64,000 nt of DNA, taken from Megaleporinus macrocephalus (Eukaryota > Chordata > Actinopteri > Characiformes > Anostomidae). The stretch spans positions 2,412,684-2,476,683 of the forward strand of contig CM038716.1 of assembly GCA_021613375.1 (NCBI GenBank), read 5' to 3'. Both the position numbers and the translations under genes were made by a program. Position 1 is the stretch's first letter; every line of letters begins with the position of its first letter. Of this stretch, positions 43,179 to 55,340 are shown piece by piece. Under the pieces are notes generated by a model. It saw nothing but the letters and a program-made list of their open reading frames with translations. It did no database searches and was not told the DNA's origin.

Positions 43179-45156
43179 TTGTTCACGTCACATTTTTGGT
43201 TGCATGTACTGAGTGCCTGAGTATTGTTTTTACTTGTTATTCAATGCTTAGTGCATGTGTTAGGACGCCTGTGCCTTATTTGAAGGTTATGTCTTTATAT
43301 ATTTTTATATGCCTTCATACAAAGTGTTACCTGACTTTCTTATTGTTTAGCTGCCTTATTGAATTTAGAGTGGGAGGTTGTCAATCTACTTCATGGTTCC
43401 TTCGCCTACTTCATAGTCGCTCTCTCTAGCGGTCTGACCTTATCTTTGAAGACCTCCAGGCAAACATTTCTGACATGAGAAAATATTCATCCTCAGGCAA
43501 GACACAAACTCAGAAGAGCATCAAAGCTTCATTCACGCCTTTACAATAAAGTGTTACAGATCTGAAAAAGTCTAACATTCAATCTGTGGATATGTGAATA
43601 GGATTGGTAAGATTATGCAGTCACATCTGAAGTGTGGGAACGCCTATAGCATCTGCCTAGTGTTTGGGTCTATTTCAGTGTGCATTCAGCCTGAAATCAA
43701 ACCTGACCTTTTGACCTGGTAATTATGTGTCCATGCATACTACATGTTCATATTATATACATGTTCATATAAACATACGTCTATTTATACTATATTTACA
43801 CACACACACATCATCAGTGTGTTTCAAGTCAAGTACTGTGCAATACAGCATTTGTTAATCACTGTTGCAACGTTAGCCTTTGTGATAGTCACATCAATCT
43901 TGTTTGTATTAAGTCATCTGAACATCTTGAGTTTCTCCTCATTTGATAAATGAAGTTCTAGATTTTATCCAACAATAGCAAATGATTTTGGTCATTACTG
44001 ATTCGTGAGACCATTTCTAATATATTACAATGCAATCACAGTATGTACTAATATAGTCACAATACTGTACGTATATCATGCAGACTCCATTCATAGTCAT
44101 ACACGGTATAACTATAGCAGTGAAATGCTTTAACAACTGTTTGCTCACATGAAACATCTAGAAGATGCAATAAACTGTAAGCTGTCGCATGAGCCACTTG
44201 GCACTGACCTAGCTAAGGCTGATGCTAATGTGTTCTTGTTATGCTAAGTATAACTCCAGTACAGTATAGTATAGCACAATCAAACCATGATTTGTGTCCA
44301 ATCCAAAAAATAACAATGCAATAACAAAACAAAAATGATAAACAGCTGTTTAGTTCCACCATTCAGTACTACATGGTCTTTTCACATATTTTCTAAACAA
44401 GCTACACAACATGGTTAAGGAGTTGACACTATTAGCATTTATGATAGAATCGATGAATTGATAGTTTATACTCATAATTTAACCCTCGACAAAGAAAAAC
44501 TAAACATTCGTTCTATTGTACACATGATTATGTATGAATGTAGGCATTTATATGAGTGTGTGTGCAAAACGGTCTAGTGCATCGTCTCATATCAGCTAAT
44601 AAAGTAAACTTCCCAGCAAGCAAGGTAGCTAATTAACCAAATTAGATGCTTTGGGGTGACATAAAATCACCATAAAGATCATTAAATGGGTAATCATGGC
44701 TATTATAACAGCTCCAGCTGTCTCTCAATCAGGTGGAAAATGAACTAGAACTGGAACCAAAAGCTTTGGCTCATGTAGTTCATGTTTGGGTCAGTTCTTG
44801 TTTTTGAACATAAGGTCAGTAAACAACAAAAAAAAATGTTGTTGTTATTGTTGTTGCAATTTGGTGTGTGGCTATTGCACATACATGATTATATGACATT
44901 AGTACAGGGGTCCAGTGCAGCCATGAGGTAATTATAGTTTTCTGGACCCTTGAGATTACCCCTTAATTGTATTGTACCCTCAAGAATGATTAATACCCCT
45001 GCAAAGTCATGAAGTTATTTACCTGGAAAGATCAGTTTAATAAAATGTAGTTTTTCCAGTGTTTCGTTTAAAAACTCTCAGGATTAGTTCAAAATTGTAT
45101 TCACCTATTGTGATATTGAGCTGTTTTTTCTGTCTAAAGGTCTTCTAGCAATATGT
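43179..45156. other. Unassigned AT-rich sequence
   Basis: No exon supported. It holds copy 2 of the two-copy segment (44245-44370). A short GTTGTTGTTATTGTTGTTG tract lies near 44839. Confidence 0.45.
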
Positions 45157-45462
45157 TAAGTCCAAAAGTATCCAGACACACCTTCTCATTAGTCCATTCA
45201 GCCACTTTCAAGTGCACCTACTACTAACACAGGTGTTTCAACACATGCACGAGCCAACATCTGCTAGGGGCGGCAAAAAAGCATCTCTCCATGATTACTG
45301 ATAAGTAATAGTGATATTTGTGATCCAGAGCTAATGATCCAACATCAGTACCCAATCTCAATAATGCTCTTGTGGCTGAATGAAATCAAATCCTTAAAGC
45401 AACGTTCCAACTCCTAGTGCGAAGCCTTCCCGTAGAAGCTGTAACTCCCGATTTCAGAAGAA
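45157..45462 (+). mobile_element. Tc1-like element relic, internally deleted
   Basis: The left end GTCCAAAAGTATCCAGACAC resembles the terminal repeat of a common fish Tc1 family. The right half encodes a C-terminal transposase segment: Ser-Val-Pro-Asn-Leu-Asn-Asn-Ala-Leu-Val-Ala-Glu, a TGA in place of Trp, then ATFQLLVRSLPVEAV. The central catalytic domain is missing. Confidence 0.8.
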
Positions 45463-47069
45463 ACTTTAAACAAGCAGGCGCCTAAAAACCTTTGAACTTT
45501 TAGTGAGTAACTTTTAAAGAAAGACAGCTAGTTTATTTTCATTAATATTCATGCTAGAACCTCAGAGTACCCAAAAAGCTCCAAGCGCATAGAGGCCTGT
45601 GTTTTTCCAGGCCTTCTTTAAACAGAGACATGCCTTAAAAAATAAGAGACTTTCTTCAAAATATTCATACATCACTTAACATTTTGATCACTTTGAGGTG
45701 AGAGTCTGTCTTGCCTTGCAAAAAAAAAAGACTTTTCCTTACACGCACACGCACACACACACATATAAAAAAAGCTTTTCACCTAAGAGCTTCCACATTG
45801 TTATTCCCCCACCATCGGACGAGTTAGGCATAAATGAGAGCCAATAATAAGTGTGCTTCTTGTTAAGAACTGCATTAGTCCCCTTGAGGATAATGCTGTG
45901 CTGTGATGTCAGGTGAAAAGAATGAAAGGTCATAAACTACTGTGCAGGATGTGCTTCTTAATCAAATGAAAACACATTAAAGAGACTGAACTTCCCAAGA
46001 GGCAAACTGTTTCATATTCTGATGAGGATTTTACAATTGAAACTTTTTCATTTCCTTTTTGGCTGAATTAGCATTTTCTGAATTTTTAAAAATTTATTTC
46101 TGAATGATGTGCAGCTGGAAAGGTCAGTGTACTTTAAACTACATGGTAACAAGTACTTTAACAGCTAGAGTGAGTGAGTGAGATACTAATGTGATTGAAA
46201 AGAGACAGCAAATTCACATTAAAGGAAGCCATTGCTTTGTACAGTATGGGAATATATGCTCTAGCAGTGATTCATCTGTGTTGTTTCTCTTTAGTTAGCA
46301 CATTACAGCACATTGCTGTAGGTTGCAGGTCATAAGGTTACATAACAAATACATAGGTTTGTCATGACAACTGACATAACCCTACATAAATGTTTATAAA
46401 CCTTTATCCCAATTGGCTATTGTTCAACTTAATTTCACCTTAATTGCAAAACTAGTTTTTTGCAGATTCTTTGAAACTCATCTGCAACAGCTGCAACTAG
46501 CTAACTTTGTGAAACAAGTTTCATGAAACAGCTACTCAAAATGCAGGTAATGCATTATGTGATCGTGGCAGACTACATTATTTTAAATGGTTGATTACAC
46601 CAGGTCAGTGACAGGAAGACCAAACAGTACATGGTCGTTTGGGCCTTTAAGAAAGAAGATCCTCTAGATTGACTTCTGGCAAGACTGGTATTGTTTCAGT
46701 GTTTGTCGGATTCCTAGGCCTAGACAATACATATGAGTTTCTGTAGACTTAATTCACTGTGAACAAACCCTTAACAGTAATAATAGCTGTTTAAACAGTT
46801 GCTTGTGCTAACGTTTACTTTCTTTCTCAGCCTGTTTCTGTAATCTACATAGGCAGGGTATTCATTTTCCCCACTCTTGGTGCTCCCTAAATTTCTTTGA
46901 TAATGAAAGGATGTAGATGATTACAAAAGAAGACACTGAGATGCGGTCCTTGATGAGCATATAGGGCTCATTTAAAAGAGAGAACATACACAGGTTAAAG
47001 TCAGATACATACTGAAGCTACATATCTGTGATTTTTTTGGAAATAGAAAAAGTTGTTGTTTTTTCTGCC
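45463..47069. other. Unassigned sequence
   Basis: A CA-rich microsatellite lies at about 45740-45765 and a short (GTGA)n near 46170-46183. Nothing else recognised. Confidence 0.5.
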
Positions 47070-47467
47070 TCCCGCAGCGTGCTGCAGTTTAAAACAGCAT
47101 AAAATTGTAATCTAAGTGCAGGCTTTCAGCTTTTATTTGATGGTATTTACTTCCAGATGGGTAAACAGTGTAAATTGTTATAATCGTTTTCATACATAGC
47201 CCCCTGTTTTTAGGGGCTCAAAAGTAATTAGGCAACTGGCTGCTCAGCTGTTCCGTGGCCAGGTGTGTGTTACACCCTCATTATTTCACATACAAGATAA
47301 AATGTCTAGAGTTGCTTTTAGGTGTGACATTTGCATTTGGAATCTGTTCACTGCCTGCCATCATTAGGCTGAAAAAGTAAAACAAACCCAGATTTGAAGC
47401 ATTGGTAAGCCTCAAAAACAGGTGTTTGCCGATAAACATCTAAAAAAGTCTGTACATTTCTGGAACA
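47070..47467 (+). mobile_element. Tc1-like element, left half of a split copy
   Basis: The non-coding left part contains GCAGGCTTTCAGCTTTTATT and CATACATAGCCCCCTGTTTTT, followed by GGGGCTCAAAAGTAATTAGG, typical of this family. The coding part ends with Phe-Ala-Asp-Lys-His-Leu-Lys-Lys-Ser-Val-His-Phe-Trp-Asn-Ser-Ile-Ile-Arg-Thr (about 47410-47467), matching KKHLKKPPQFWNSILWT. It breaks off there and family E sequence follows. Confidence 0.85.
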
Positions 47468-48834
47468 GCATCATACGGACTCAAAAAAGGGGAACCCATC
47501 CTCGTCTGGTCGACACTGGATAGCAAAACAAGTACACATACAACAAGAATGAGATTCCCATCAATATAGCAGCGAGAACCAGCTAAGTGTTTTGGAAAGT
47601 AGAAGAGCAAAGAACTGATAAGTTTGTGAGAGTGAATCCTTAGAGGCGCCAGTGGATCATGCAGGCCACTTTTCCATGAGGCACTGGACAGCACAAAGAT
47701 CCATGATGGCAAAACTGGTCCAGAATGTAGGCAAACAGAGGCACCCGGTCACGGCAGACGAAGCAGTAGCATTACACCACATGGGATGGGCAGTTGTTGG
47801 AAAACCCACAAATAGTTAGTTCTGCTATGGGTAACAGAGAATAGTATATAGTGTTAATAAGGAGCAGCAGTGACTCCAGCAGGTCCAGCTATTACATAAT
47901 AGCTAAAAGGGAAGAGCCAGAAGGTAACAAAGACATGAGGGCTCCCTGAGATATTAGCACCGGTCCGCTCTGGTTTTAGCCTAGACTAGTCAGTGTAAGG
48001 TAGATAACCCACTGGGCAAACTTCCTAGGTCTCATCAGTGTTCTGAAGTAACTGAAGCTTGCTTTTGCTGGGACAACCAGAAAAAAGGGCATTACAATAA
48101 TCTAACCTTGATGTAATAAAAGCATGAACTAGATTTTGGTAAAACTGTCTCAACCTATGGTCTGACTCTTCTTTCTAGTGTGCACTCCTAGCATAGAAAA
48201 GTGTACATTTTAAAAGATGTTAAATTACTGCCCATTAGCACAAGAACAATGTTAGAATACCAAAGAGCTATGTATAGTGTAAATAAGTGTATTTTTATCC
48301 TTATGTTGAGCACATTAAGCCACATTTAAAACTACATCAAACTATGACATCCCCAGCACACTTCAATACCCAACCCACACAACCCATGTTATTGATATGT
48401 GTGGGGACCTTAGTGGGCCATCACAATGGTCAGTTCATTTCTTAGTTTAGCAATATTGAGGAAATGGAGGAAAGCTACTCTGGTGATATCAGTAATATGT
48501 TAATCAAAGGCTAGATCAGGATTGATTGTGACTCCAGGGCTTTTTACAGACGTCTTTAAAAAAAAAAAAAAAAAAAAAATGTCTGAGAAGCTATTAAGAT
48601 TAAGCATTCATGTAGACAGTTTGTTTCTAGCAGCTTTTGGTCCAAGAAAAAGAATTTCTGTTCTCTGTGTTGATTAACAGGGTGTTGCTTGACATCCAGT
48701 CTTTTATGTCTTTTACACAGTCCCCTATTTTATTAAGTTAAAATGTATCATCTAGTTTAGCTGAAATATACAACTGTGTGTCTTTAAAAGAAACCAAAAC
48801 CGTTTTAAAGGAAAGAAGAGGAATGTTCTGCAAT
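47468..48834 (+). mobile_element. Dispersed repeat family E, long copy nested in the Tc1-like element
   Basis: It begins with AAAAAGGGGAACCCATCCTC and ACACTGGATAGCAAA, matching the end part of the 37.2 kb copy. It runs for about 1.37 kb through CTCCCTGAGATATTAGCACC, AACTGAAGCTTGCTTTTGCT and GGGCATTACAATAATCTAAC, with a run of about 22 A at 48558-48579. It separates two parts of one Tc1-like element. No reverse transcriptase or transposase domain was recognised. The 90-codon minus frame at 47440-47712 is a repeat shadow. Confidence 0.75.
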
Positions 48835-49020
48835 AGCCAAGTTAATCACCTGGCCTCCAATCAATCGTGCATGAATTGCACTTAAATGGCCCAAGAACAA
48901 GCAGGAACTGGAGACAGCTTTATTAAAGGCCTAGCAGAACATCACCAGGCATGAAACCCAATGTTTTGTGATGTCTAAGGGTTCAACACTTCAGGCAGTC
49001 ATTGCCTGCCATATAAGTAT
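48835..49020 (+). mobile_element. Tc1-like element, right half of the split copy
   Basis: It continues the transposase C-terminus: a degraded ITWPPINRA region, KNKQELETALLKA then a TAG where Trp is expected, QNITRHETQ, and GSTLQAVIACH. Together with 47070-47467 it accounts for one copy. About 130 codons, including most of the DDE region, are missing between the halves. Confidence 0.85.
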
Positions 49021-49079
49021 AAAATATCCTTTTTATCATCATCACCACCATTTTGGCAACATTATTGTTCAAAGTGTAA

Positions 49080-49200
49080 CTGGTGCGTGGCGAGGGTTGT
49101 GTCAGGAAGGGCATCCGACGTAAAACCCTTCTAAATCTAGTATGCGAGGTGACTCGCTGTGGCGACCCCTGATGTGATTTAACAAATGATTTGAATAAAT
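49080..49200 (+). mobile_element. Non-LTR retroelement or SINE 3' tail
   Basis: GTGGCGAGGGTTGTGTCAGG, AAGGGCATCCGACGTAAAAC and CGCTGTGGCGACCCCTGA are diagnostic words of a tail shared by fish RTE-like LINEs and SINEs, ending in a short A/T-rich tail. No coding part is present. Confidence 0.7.
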
Positions 49201-49950
49201 AATAAATTATTCTATGATGTCAACATTATTATTGCCAAATTGGCAAATAGGAAAACAATGTAATATGTTGTCATGTGGGAATGATGTAAATATTTGGATC
49301 AAGTACATTCAATTAATTCCATTTGCAAATGTTAAGAAAATAACATTGTCCTCACTGTACATCAGAATAGTAAATCCAGGTTTGAGCATGAGTGCTTCTG
49401 CATGTGCAATGTGTCATGCACAAGGACAAATTATCCCATACACTATCAAACCTGAAACACACTATATTTCCTTAATAAATAGGCTGAACACAATCAAGGA
49501 TAAGAACATGAACACCAATATCTCATCTATCTTCTGTTTCATTGAGTCAGGCAATTTCTGCTTTAGCATGAAAATGATGAAACACTGCAGGCACTCACAT
49601 CTGATCTAAGCTGTCATGGAGAGTTGGCTGTATCTATTTCAATTTGTATCAATCTGATATCGTTGGATGTTTTAAAATATTTGCGTGCTCTCAGCTGTAT
49701 ATTGACTCTTTTCATTGCTGCTCCATTGTTGCTACATTCATTTCACATTTATTCTTAACACCATGATAGGCAGGAAATTGATGAATACCTCAAATATGCA
49801 TTACCAGATGCATCTGCTGTGTTTAAATAAAATACAAACAAAAAAGCAAGTATCTATATTAAATTAGACTATTGTATACCACAGATAAATATAGATTTGG
49901 ATTTGTTTGTTATGGAAATCGAGCATTCAGCAAAAGTGCCATTGTTTACA
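49201..49950. other. Unassigned sequence
   Basis: The 131-codon plus frame at 49214-49609 has no recognisable domain or splice context and is probably chance. Confidence 0.45.
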
Positions 49951-50096
<146 letters not shown>

Positions 50097-50907
50097 GCTG
50101 TAGATAAGAAACATATAATATAATAAGAATATAACAAAGCAACTATAATAAGCCTTAGTATATAATAAGCCTGTATATATAATATAATTTTCCCAGTTGT
50201 AACTGGTTTAAAACTGGAGGAATGCTATAGTTACACAGTATTGTAATGGTAAGCGGATTACTGGATAGCTGTGGAGAAAAAGAACAGACTTTATTTTGTA
50301 CAAATTTCAAAAACAGAAAGCCCTGCGCTGGGAACAATTTCTTTGGTGGGTGAGGAATTTATCTCATCTCACACAAAATGAAACCATGAATCTCCCACAT
50401 CGATGAAACACTGTTGTCAGCACTAAGATGTTTAGGCTTTATTTTTTCCATTAATAATGGAGTTTTTACTTTCACTCTATGTCTTACAGTGACCCCTAAC
50501 ACCCTAGTCCCTCATTCTCTTGCACTGTGGTTTGTCATGCTCAGAGTCTGTGTACTTCGGTGATTGCATTTGGAAGCTCCTACGGTGCCACAATCTGCAG
50601 ACCAGGAAGCTTGCTGAGCGGGAGGATGTCTTCATCTATGCAATCCCAAACACAGGGTCGTTTAGACTTACTGTTCATAGTATGAAGTGTGAACCAATGT
50701 GAGCTTAAGCAAAAGCATCTCTGGTACCATTCATAAACCTTTTATCAGTCACAGACAGAAAACATTAAATCTAGTCAATAAATCTGAAATTTCTGATTTA
50801 GAGAAATAACATTATATAAATATTTAAATTTGTTCAAAGTCAATTGATCTAACTAAGCTGTGTAGCCCATTTATATATTTCAAATGAGACTTATTGAAAA
50901 ATGCTAA

Positions 50908-50909
<2 letters not shown>
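50097..50909. other. Unassigned sequence
   Basis: No exon supported. The 60-codon plus frame at 50520-50702 is unrecognised. Confidence 0.45.
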
Positions 50910-50948
<39 letters not shown>

Positions 50949-50949
50949 A
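50910..50949 (+). repeat. (CTAT)n microsatellite
   Basis: About ten CTAT units, the reverse-complement motif of the long ATAG array 0.8 kb to the left. Confidence 0.97.
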
Positions 50950-51049
50950 AGTACATAAATAGGTGATTTTTTTTCTAAATTTAGTCTCATTTGATGTTTA
51001 TTTGAACAGTGATTTATTTTTTTGTTTGTTTGGTTTTATTTTGCTAATG

Positions 51050-51265
51050 ATTAACATGTATCTCCATTTTTGTCGATGTTTAGTTTTCTACATCATTTGA
51101 ACATGAGAGCTGTTGTTTACATTGTCTGACAATTCATGATGAATGGACCAATTGAAATGCTACTAAATAGCTTAGAAAAAAATTCTGGTTCCATTGATTT
51201 ACATTGCAAATTTTTTTGTAAACTCCTGTAAAGTTATTTGGTTTTTATTGGACAGCGACGATATG
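51050..51265 (+). repeat. Dispersed repeat family A, copy 3
   Basis: One of the best preserved cores: ATGTATCTCCATTTTTGTCG, ACATCATTTGAACATGAGAG, GATGAATGGACCAATTGAAA, TTCTGGTTCCATTGATTTAC and TTTTTATTGGACAGCGACG. Confidence 0.8.
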
Positions 51266-52209
51266 GTATGCATACCTGAACAGTCTTGGTGTTGGTGCCT
51301 GAACAGCATCATCCTTGTAGAGTGACATACACCTGTGGAAAAAAAAATAAGCAGTGAAAAAAAGTAAAAGCATCTAAAATATAGAATCTATACTTGTTAT
51401 TTCTCATTTCGAGATTGCTGTAAGAATATTTGAATATTAGAATATTAGAAGAGAATATTAGAATAGTAGAAGAGTATTTAAACTTCTTATTTTATGTATG
51501 CAACTTACCTGTTTCTAAAACATTGTTTTCAGTTGGGTTGTTAACTTTTACAAATGGTTTCTTCTGCCACTCTGACACTTCATGGATGAGTTTGTGTATT
51601 TTCTCTTCTATTTTGAGGTGAAATGGCAGAACAACATCCAGAGCAATGCAACACGTTAAAAAATAGAAATGGACCATCTGTCAAAGATGTCGCACCGCAC
51701 AACATTGCACTCTTCTGCTGGCAGCTGGTGTAGACAGCTTCATTGATGATAATGGGAGCACTTTGGTTTTGTAGCTGTCGTTCGCTCATGTTAATATTGT
51801 GGAGGATTTATCCAGTTTTAAGGCTATATTTCAAAGATTCAAATGTAGGACCATTCTGGAAGAACACTATCAGTATGGAGTCAGAAATGCACCAAAAGAA
51901 TAAACAAATAACAGAACAAAAAAATAATATTTGTCGCAGATTAGGAGCCTTATTACTTATGTAAAACTTTAGTAAGCCATTTTTGATGTTCTAGCCATTT
52001 CATAAACATTCAAACTTAAAGTCATATATTAATGAACATGCACCAGCTCTGCTTAGAAAACAACAAGTAAAGTTTAATATGTAGCCTATTATTGCTTACC
52101 CTGTTAATATTAATTTCTATATTTGAATTTCTATATTTTGAATCTGACTATAGGACATATTCTATTTTTTTTTATTTTATGAAATACATTTAAGAAAGTT
52201 TTCCCTAAC

Positions 52210-52214
<5 letters not shown>
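51266..52214. other. Unassigned AT-rich sequence
   Basis: GAATATTAGAATATTAGAAG-type short repeats occur at 51426-51475. No exon supported. Confidence 0.5.

Positions 52215-52282
<68 letters not shown>
52215..52282 (+). repeat. (TTA)n microsatellite
   Basis: About 68 bp of pure TTA repeat. Confidence 0.98.
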
Positions 52283-52334
52283 TCTTCATTTGTAATACTT
52301 CCAAGTCTTTATTCTCTATTTTTGTATTTTCCAG

Positions 52335-52475
52335 CCTTGTCACCAAAAGTTTGCTGGTTTGATCAAGTGCCCTTAATGAAGACCTATGCTCCAACTGCTT
52401 CCTGGGTGCTGTGGATAGGGCTGTCCACCGCTTCAGGAAAGTGTACTCACAGCCCAGTAAAGTGTGTATTAGCTA
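52335..52475 (+). repeat. Dispersed repeat family F fragment
   Basis: TGGGTGCTGTGGATAGGGCT, CCACCGCTTCAGGAAAGTG and ACTCACAGCCC correspond, in the opposite orientation, to the GCCCAGAGCGGTGGGCAGCC part of the copy at 53462-53680. The 86-codon frame here is a repeat shadow. Confidence 0.55.
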
Positions 52476-53461
52476 TTGTCTGTATATGTGAGTATTTTAA
52501 TTTCTCTGTGTGCAAGCTCAAATTGCAAATAGTTCGGAAATCTAAAATTCTACAACAGTCTGATGTTCTTCTGAAATGTTAACCAGCAATAATTATTATC
52601 TGGGTCTGAACCCAGTGAAGAAGACTTGAACTATCATCATTTCTATCATCATTTTTGTTTTCGACTTTTTTCTAAAATAGAAAGTCTATTAAAAATGTTT
52701 CATTTCATTGCGATTGCGTTTCATGATAAACAGACCAACAGAAGTACTATTTATTACAATTTTAGAGATACAAAAATGAATTTTAGTTAGTTTAGTTATT
52801 GTTAAGCTCCTACCATTTTAAGTATAACACTTGAGTCTATCAAAGAAATCACAATAAATAATGTTATATCCCAGTTAAAAAACAAGAATGCACTGGTTAG
52901 AACCTTTTTGTTACTAAAGCATGTCCTTCATAGGACACTGGAACTTTAAGGGATAGCTGCAATGTTGTAACAAACATGGTTCAATGACCTGACACTGAGA
53001 CATCCATAGGAGGGTGTTGGCCTTTCATCACCAGCTCCTTTGATCCACTCAAACCTTAAATGGATCTGGGATAAAGCACCACTAGCCAAGAAATAAATAA
53101 GCTACAATTGTTCCAAATGGATGTCATTCTGACAAGTCTATGTGTAAATATACCTAAAAACAAGAGACCACTTAGGACATGTGATGTGCTAAGTATACAC
53201 ACTGTGAATTGTGTGTATCAGCATATGGCTGATTACTGGTACCGGAAGTAAAAGAGAATAACAATAAACAGGGAACAACAATTAGTTTTTTTCAATATAG
53301 TAACAATTTAGGACTGAGCTCCTCAACTCCAAACAATAATTACAGCTGTCATCAATCTCTCAAATATGAGGAAGAGGCTGTCTGTCTGAGAAAAAAGATG
53401 ATTAAATTGAAAACATAGCATATTGATGTTGAAAAAGAATAAGAGGAACAAAATTTCACAT
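52476..53461. other. Unassigned sequence
   Basis: Nothing supported on either strand. Confidence 0.5.
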
Positions 53462-53680
53462 TTTGTTGTTGTGAACAAACACACTAGGGGTAGTGAACAC
53501 ACTTGCCCAGAGCGGTGGGCAGCCCTACCACGGCGCCTAGGGAGCAGTTAGGGGTAAGGTGCCTTGCTTAAGGGCACTTCTGTTATGTCCTGTTAGTTCA
53601 TGGGATCGAATTGGCAACCTTCTGGTCACAAGGCTGGTTCCCTAACCTCCAGCCCACGACTGCCCCATAAGGCTGTGCTC
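53462..53680 (-). repeat. Dispersed repeat family F (otophysan-type)
   Basis: It contains CACACTTGCCCAGAGCGGTG, CTAGGGAGCAGTTAGGGGT, GTGCCTTGCTTAAGGGCACT and CCCTAACCTCCAGCCCACGA. I remember it as an abundant interspersed repeat in otophysan fishes. Class uncertain (LINE or SINE tail). Confidence 0.7.
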
Positions 53681-53874
53681 GCTGTCGTCCCTGGGTCGGC
53701 TTGAATCACCAACCTTTAGGTTAACAGTTGAAGAATTAAGAAAATGATCAGCCTACGAGACCCCCTGACTGACTGATTGATTGACTTACTGAAATGAAGG
53801 ACAATGGAAAGCGTATAAATGGAGGATTTTACATATAACATTTATGGCTAAAGAAATCATAAGGAGAAGATCTA

Positions 53875-53990
53875 AACCTGGTCCTAGAAATTTTGATTAC
53901 CTGGATTTGGTGTGTTAGATTTGGGCTGGAGCTCAACACTGTAAGGTAGTAGTTCTTGAGGGCCAGGAATGAGCACCCCTGGTCTAAAAC
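53875..53990 (-). repeat. Dispersed repeat family B trace
   Basis: AAACCTGGTCCTAG at one end and GAGGGCCAGGAATGAGCACC at the other match the ends of family B. The centre is diverged. Confidence 0.5.
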
Positions 53991-54639
53991 CATGGAAAGC
54001 AGCATTGCAAGGGATTGGGACGGCAAGCTGACTATTACAAAGACAGTTTGAGCCTTACAATCATCCTTAGCAAGAATAGATGAAAGTCATTTCACTATTA
54101 GAATTATTAGAGAATTATCTTTAGCTCTTTTAAAACAGTTGAATGATGAAACTGATATTAGATTAACCTTCTTGCACAGTAATTATGTTGCTTACTAATA
54201 TGTTTCATGAGTATTTACTTCATTCTTTTTCCCACACTAGCACAGCATAGCTAAGAGAAATCCATAAAGGCAAGTACACAGGTGGACTGTAGGGTGGACT
54301 TGAGTCACTGGTCTTTTGCCCTTCAAATCAAACTAAGTCACACTGCATGATGTGCTTCTCTTCTTATCAACAACAAAACAAGTCGTTTAATAATTACTGG
54401 GAGATTACATGGGAGATTGGAGTTCAGCTCCCAAGTGAAGCAATAATGTTAATGGCTTTCATGGCTTCAGGCACAAAACCCGGCATCCTCATTTCAGGCA
54501 TGTGTCATTTAAAATTTATTTTTAAAACATAATTAAGTTAGCCAGACAAAATCAGATGACTGTTCAGATGTCTTTTCTTATTCCTTTTCAGCACTTTTCT
54601 GGGACTAATATTACAAGGCACATTTTTTTTTTACATTGA

Positions 54640-55340
54640 ACATAACAGCTGCTGTTTACATTGAGTGAAAATGTAAAGATGAATAGACCAATAGAAATGC
54701 TCCAACATCATTTGGGGTAAAATTTGTTTCCACTGATGTACAATTAAAGCAAAGTTTTTGTTCTCTGCTTTTTAGTTGCCATTTTAGAGATTTGCAGATT
54801 TGGAGATTCCACTCACAAAACACATCTCTCACACTGCCTCTCAAAACACCTTAAAAACCACCTGGGACACCATAGCAATGGCCTAACAGTGCCCTAGCAT
54901 CCACATGGCAATGGTCTGCATACCTCAGCACTAACTTTCAATAACATGCTAATGGTATAACACTTCAGAAACCATTCATCCATCCATCCATCATCTTCCG
55001 CTTTATCCCACTAGTCTGGGTCACAAGGGGGGCTGGAGCCAATCCCAGCATGATCGGGCGAAGGCATGGTACACAGATCACCAGTCCAACGCATGGCCAA
55101 CACACACTTACGCACACACTCACACCTACAGGCAATTTAGAGTGACTGATCAACCTAACATGCATGGAAACCCACTCAAGCATGGAGAGAACATGCTAAC
55201 CCCACATAGAATGGCCTGAACACTTCAGAAACCACCCATGGATACCAGAACAATGGCCTATCAATACTTTAGCTTCTGCAACCTCAATGGCAGCCTTGGA
55301 TTACATGCCATAATATACTATACTCTTGCTATACTATAGC
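54640..55340 (+). mobile_element. Dispersed repeat family A, copy 4, split by a SINE
   Basis: The family A core (54640-54800, with GAATAGACCAATAGAAATGC) is followed by inverted GGTGGTTGCTA-type words (AAAACCACCTGGGACACCAT, ATAGCAATGGCC) at 54855-54913. After the SINE at 54975-55218 the same kind of sequence resumes (AAACCACCCATGGATACCAG). This is an older host element with a younger insertion. Confidence 0.7.
54959..55234 (-). mobile_element. SINE-like insertion with 16-bp target-site duplication
   Basis: Identical 16-bp copies of AACACTTCAGAAACCA flank the body (54959-54974 and 55219-55234). The body, read on the minus strand, starts near CAGGCCATTCTATGTGGGG and includes GAGTGGGTTTCCATGCATGT, AATTGCCTGTAGGTGTGAG and GGCTCCAGCCCCCCTTGTG. 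It ends with GCGGAAGATGATGGATGGAT and TGAA. This is the same family as the 7.1 kb insertion but longer, and it retains the 3' part that copy has lost. Confidence 0.9.

Noticed and set aside
49214..49609. 131-codon plus-strand frame
   Set aside because: No recognisable motif, composition like the surrounding AT-rich DNA, and no promoter or splice evidence.
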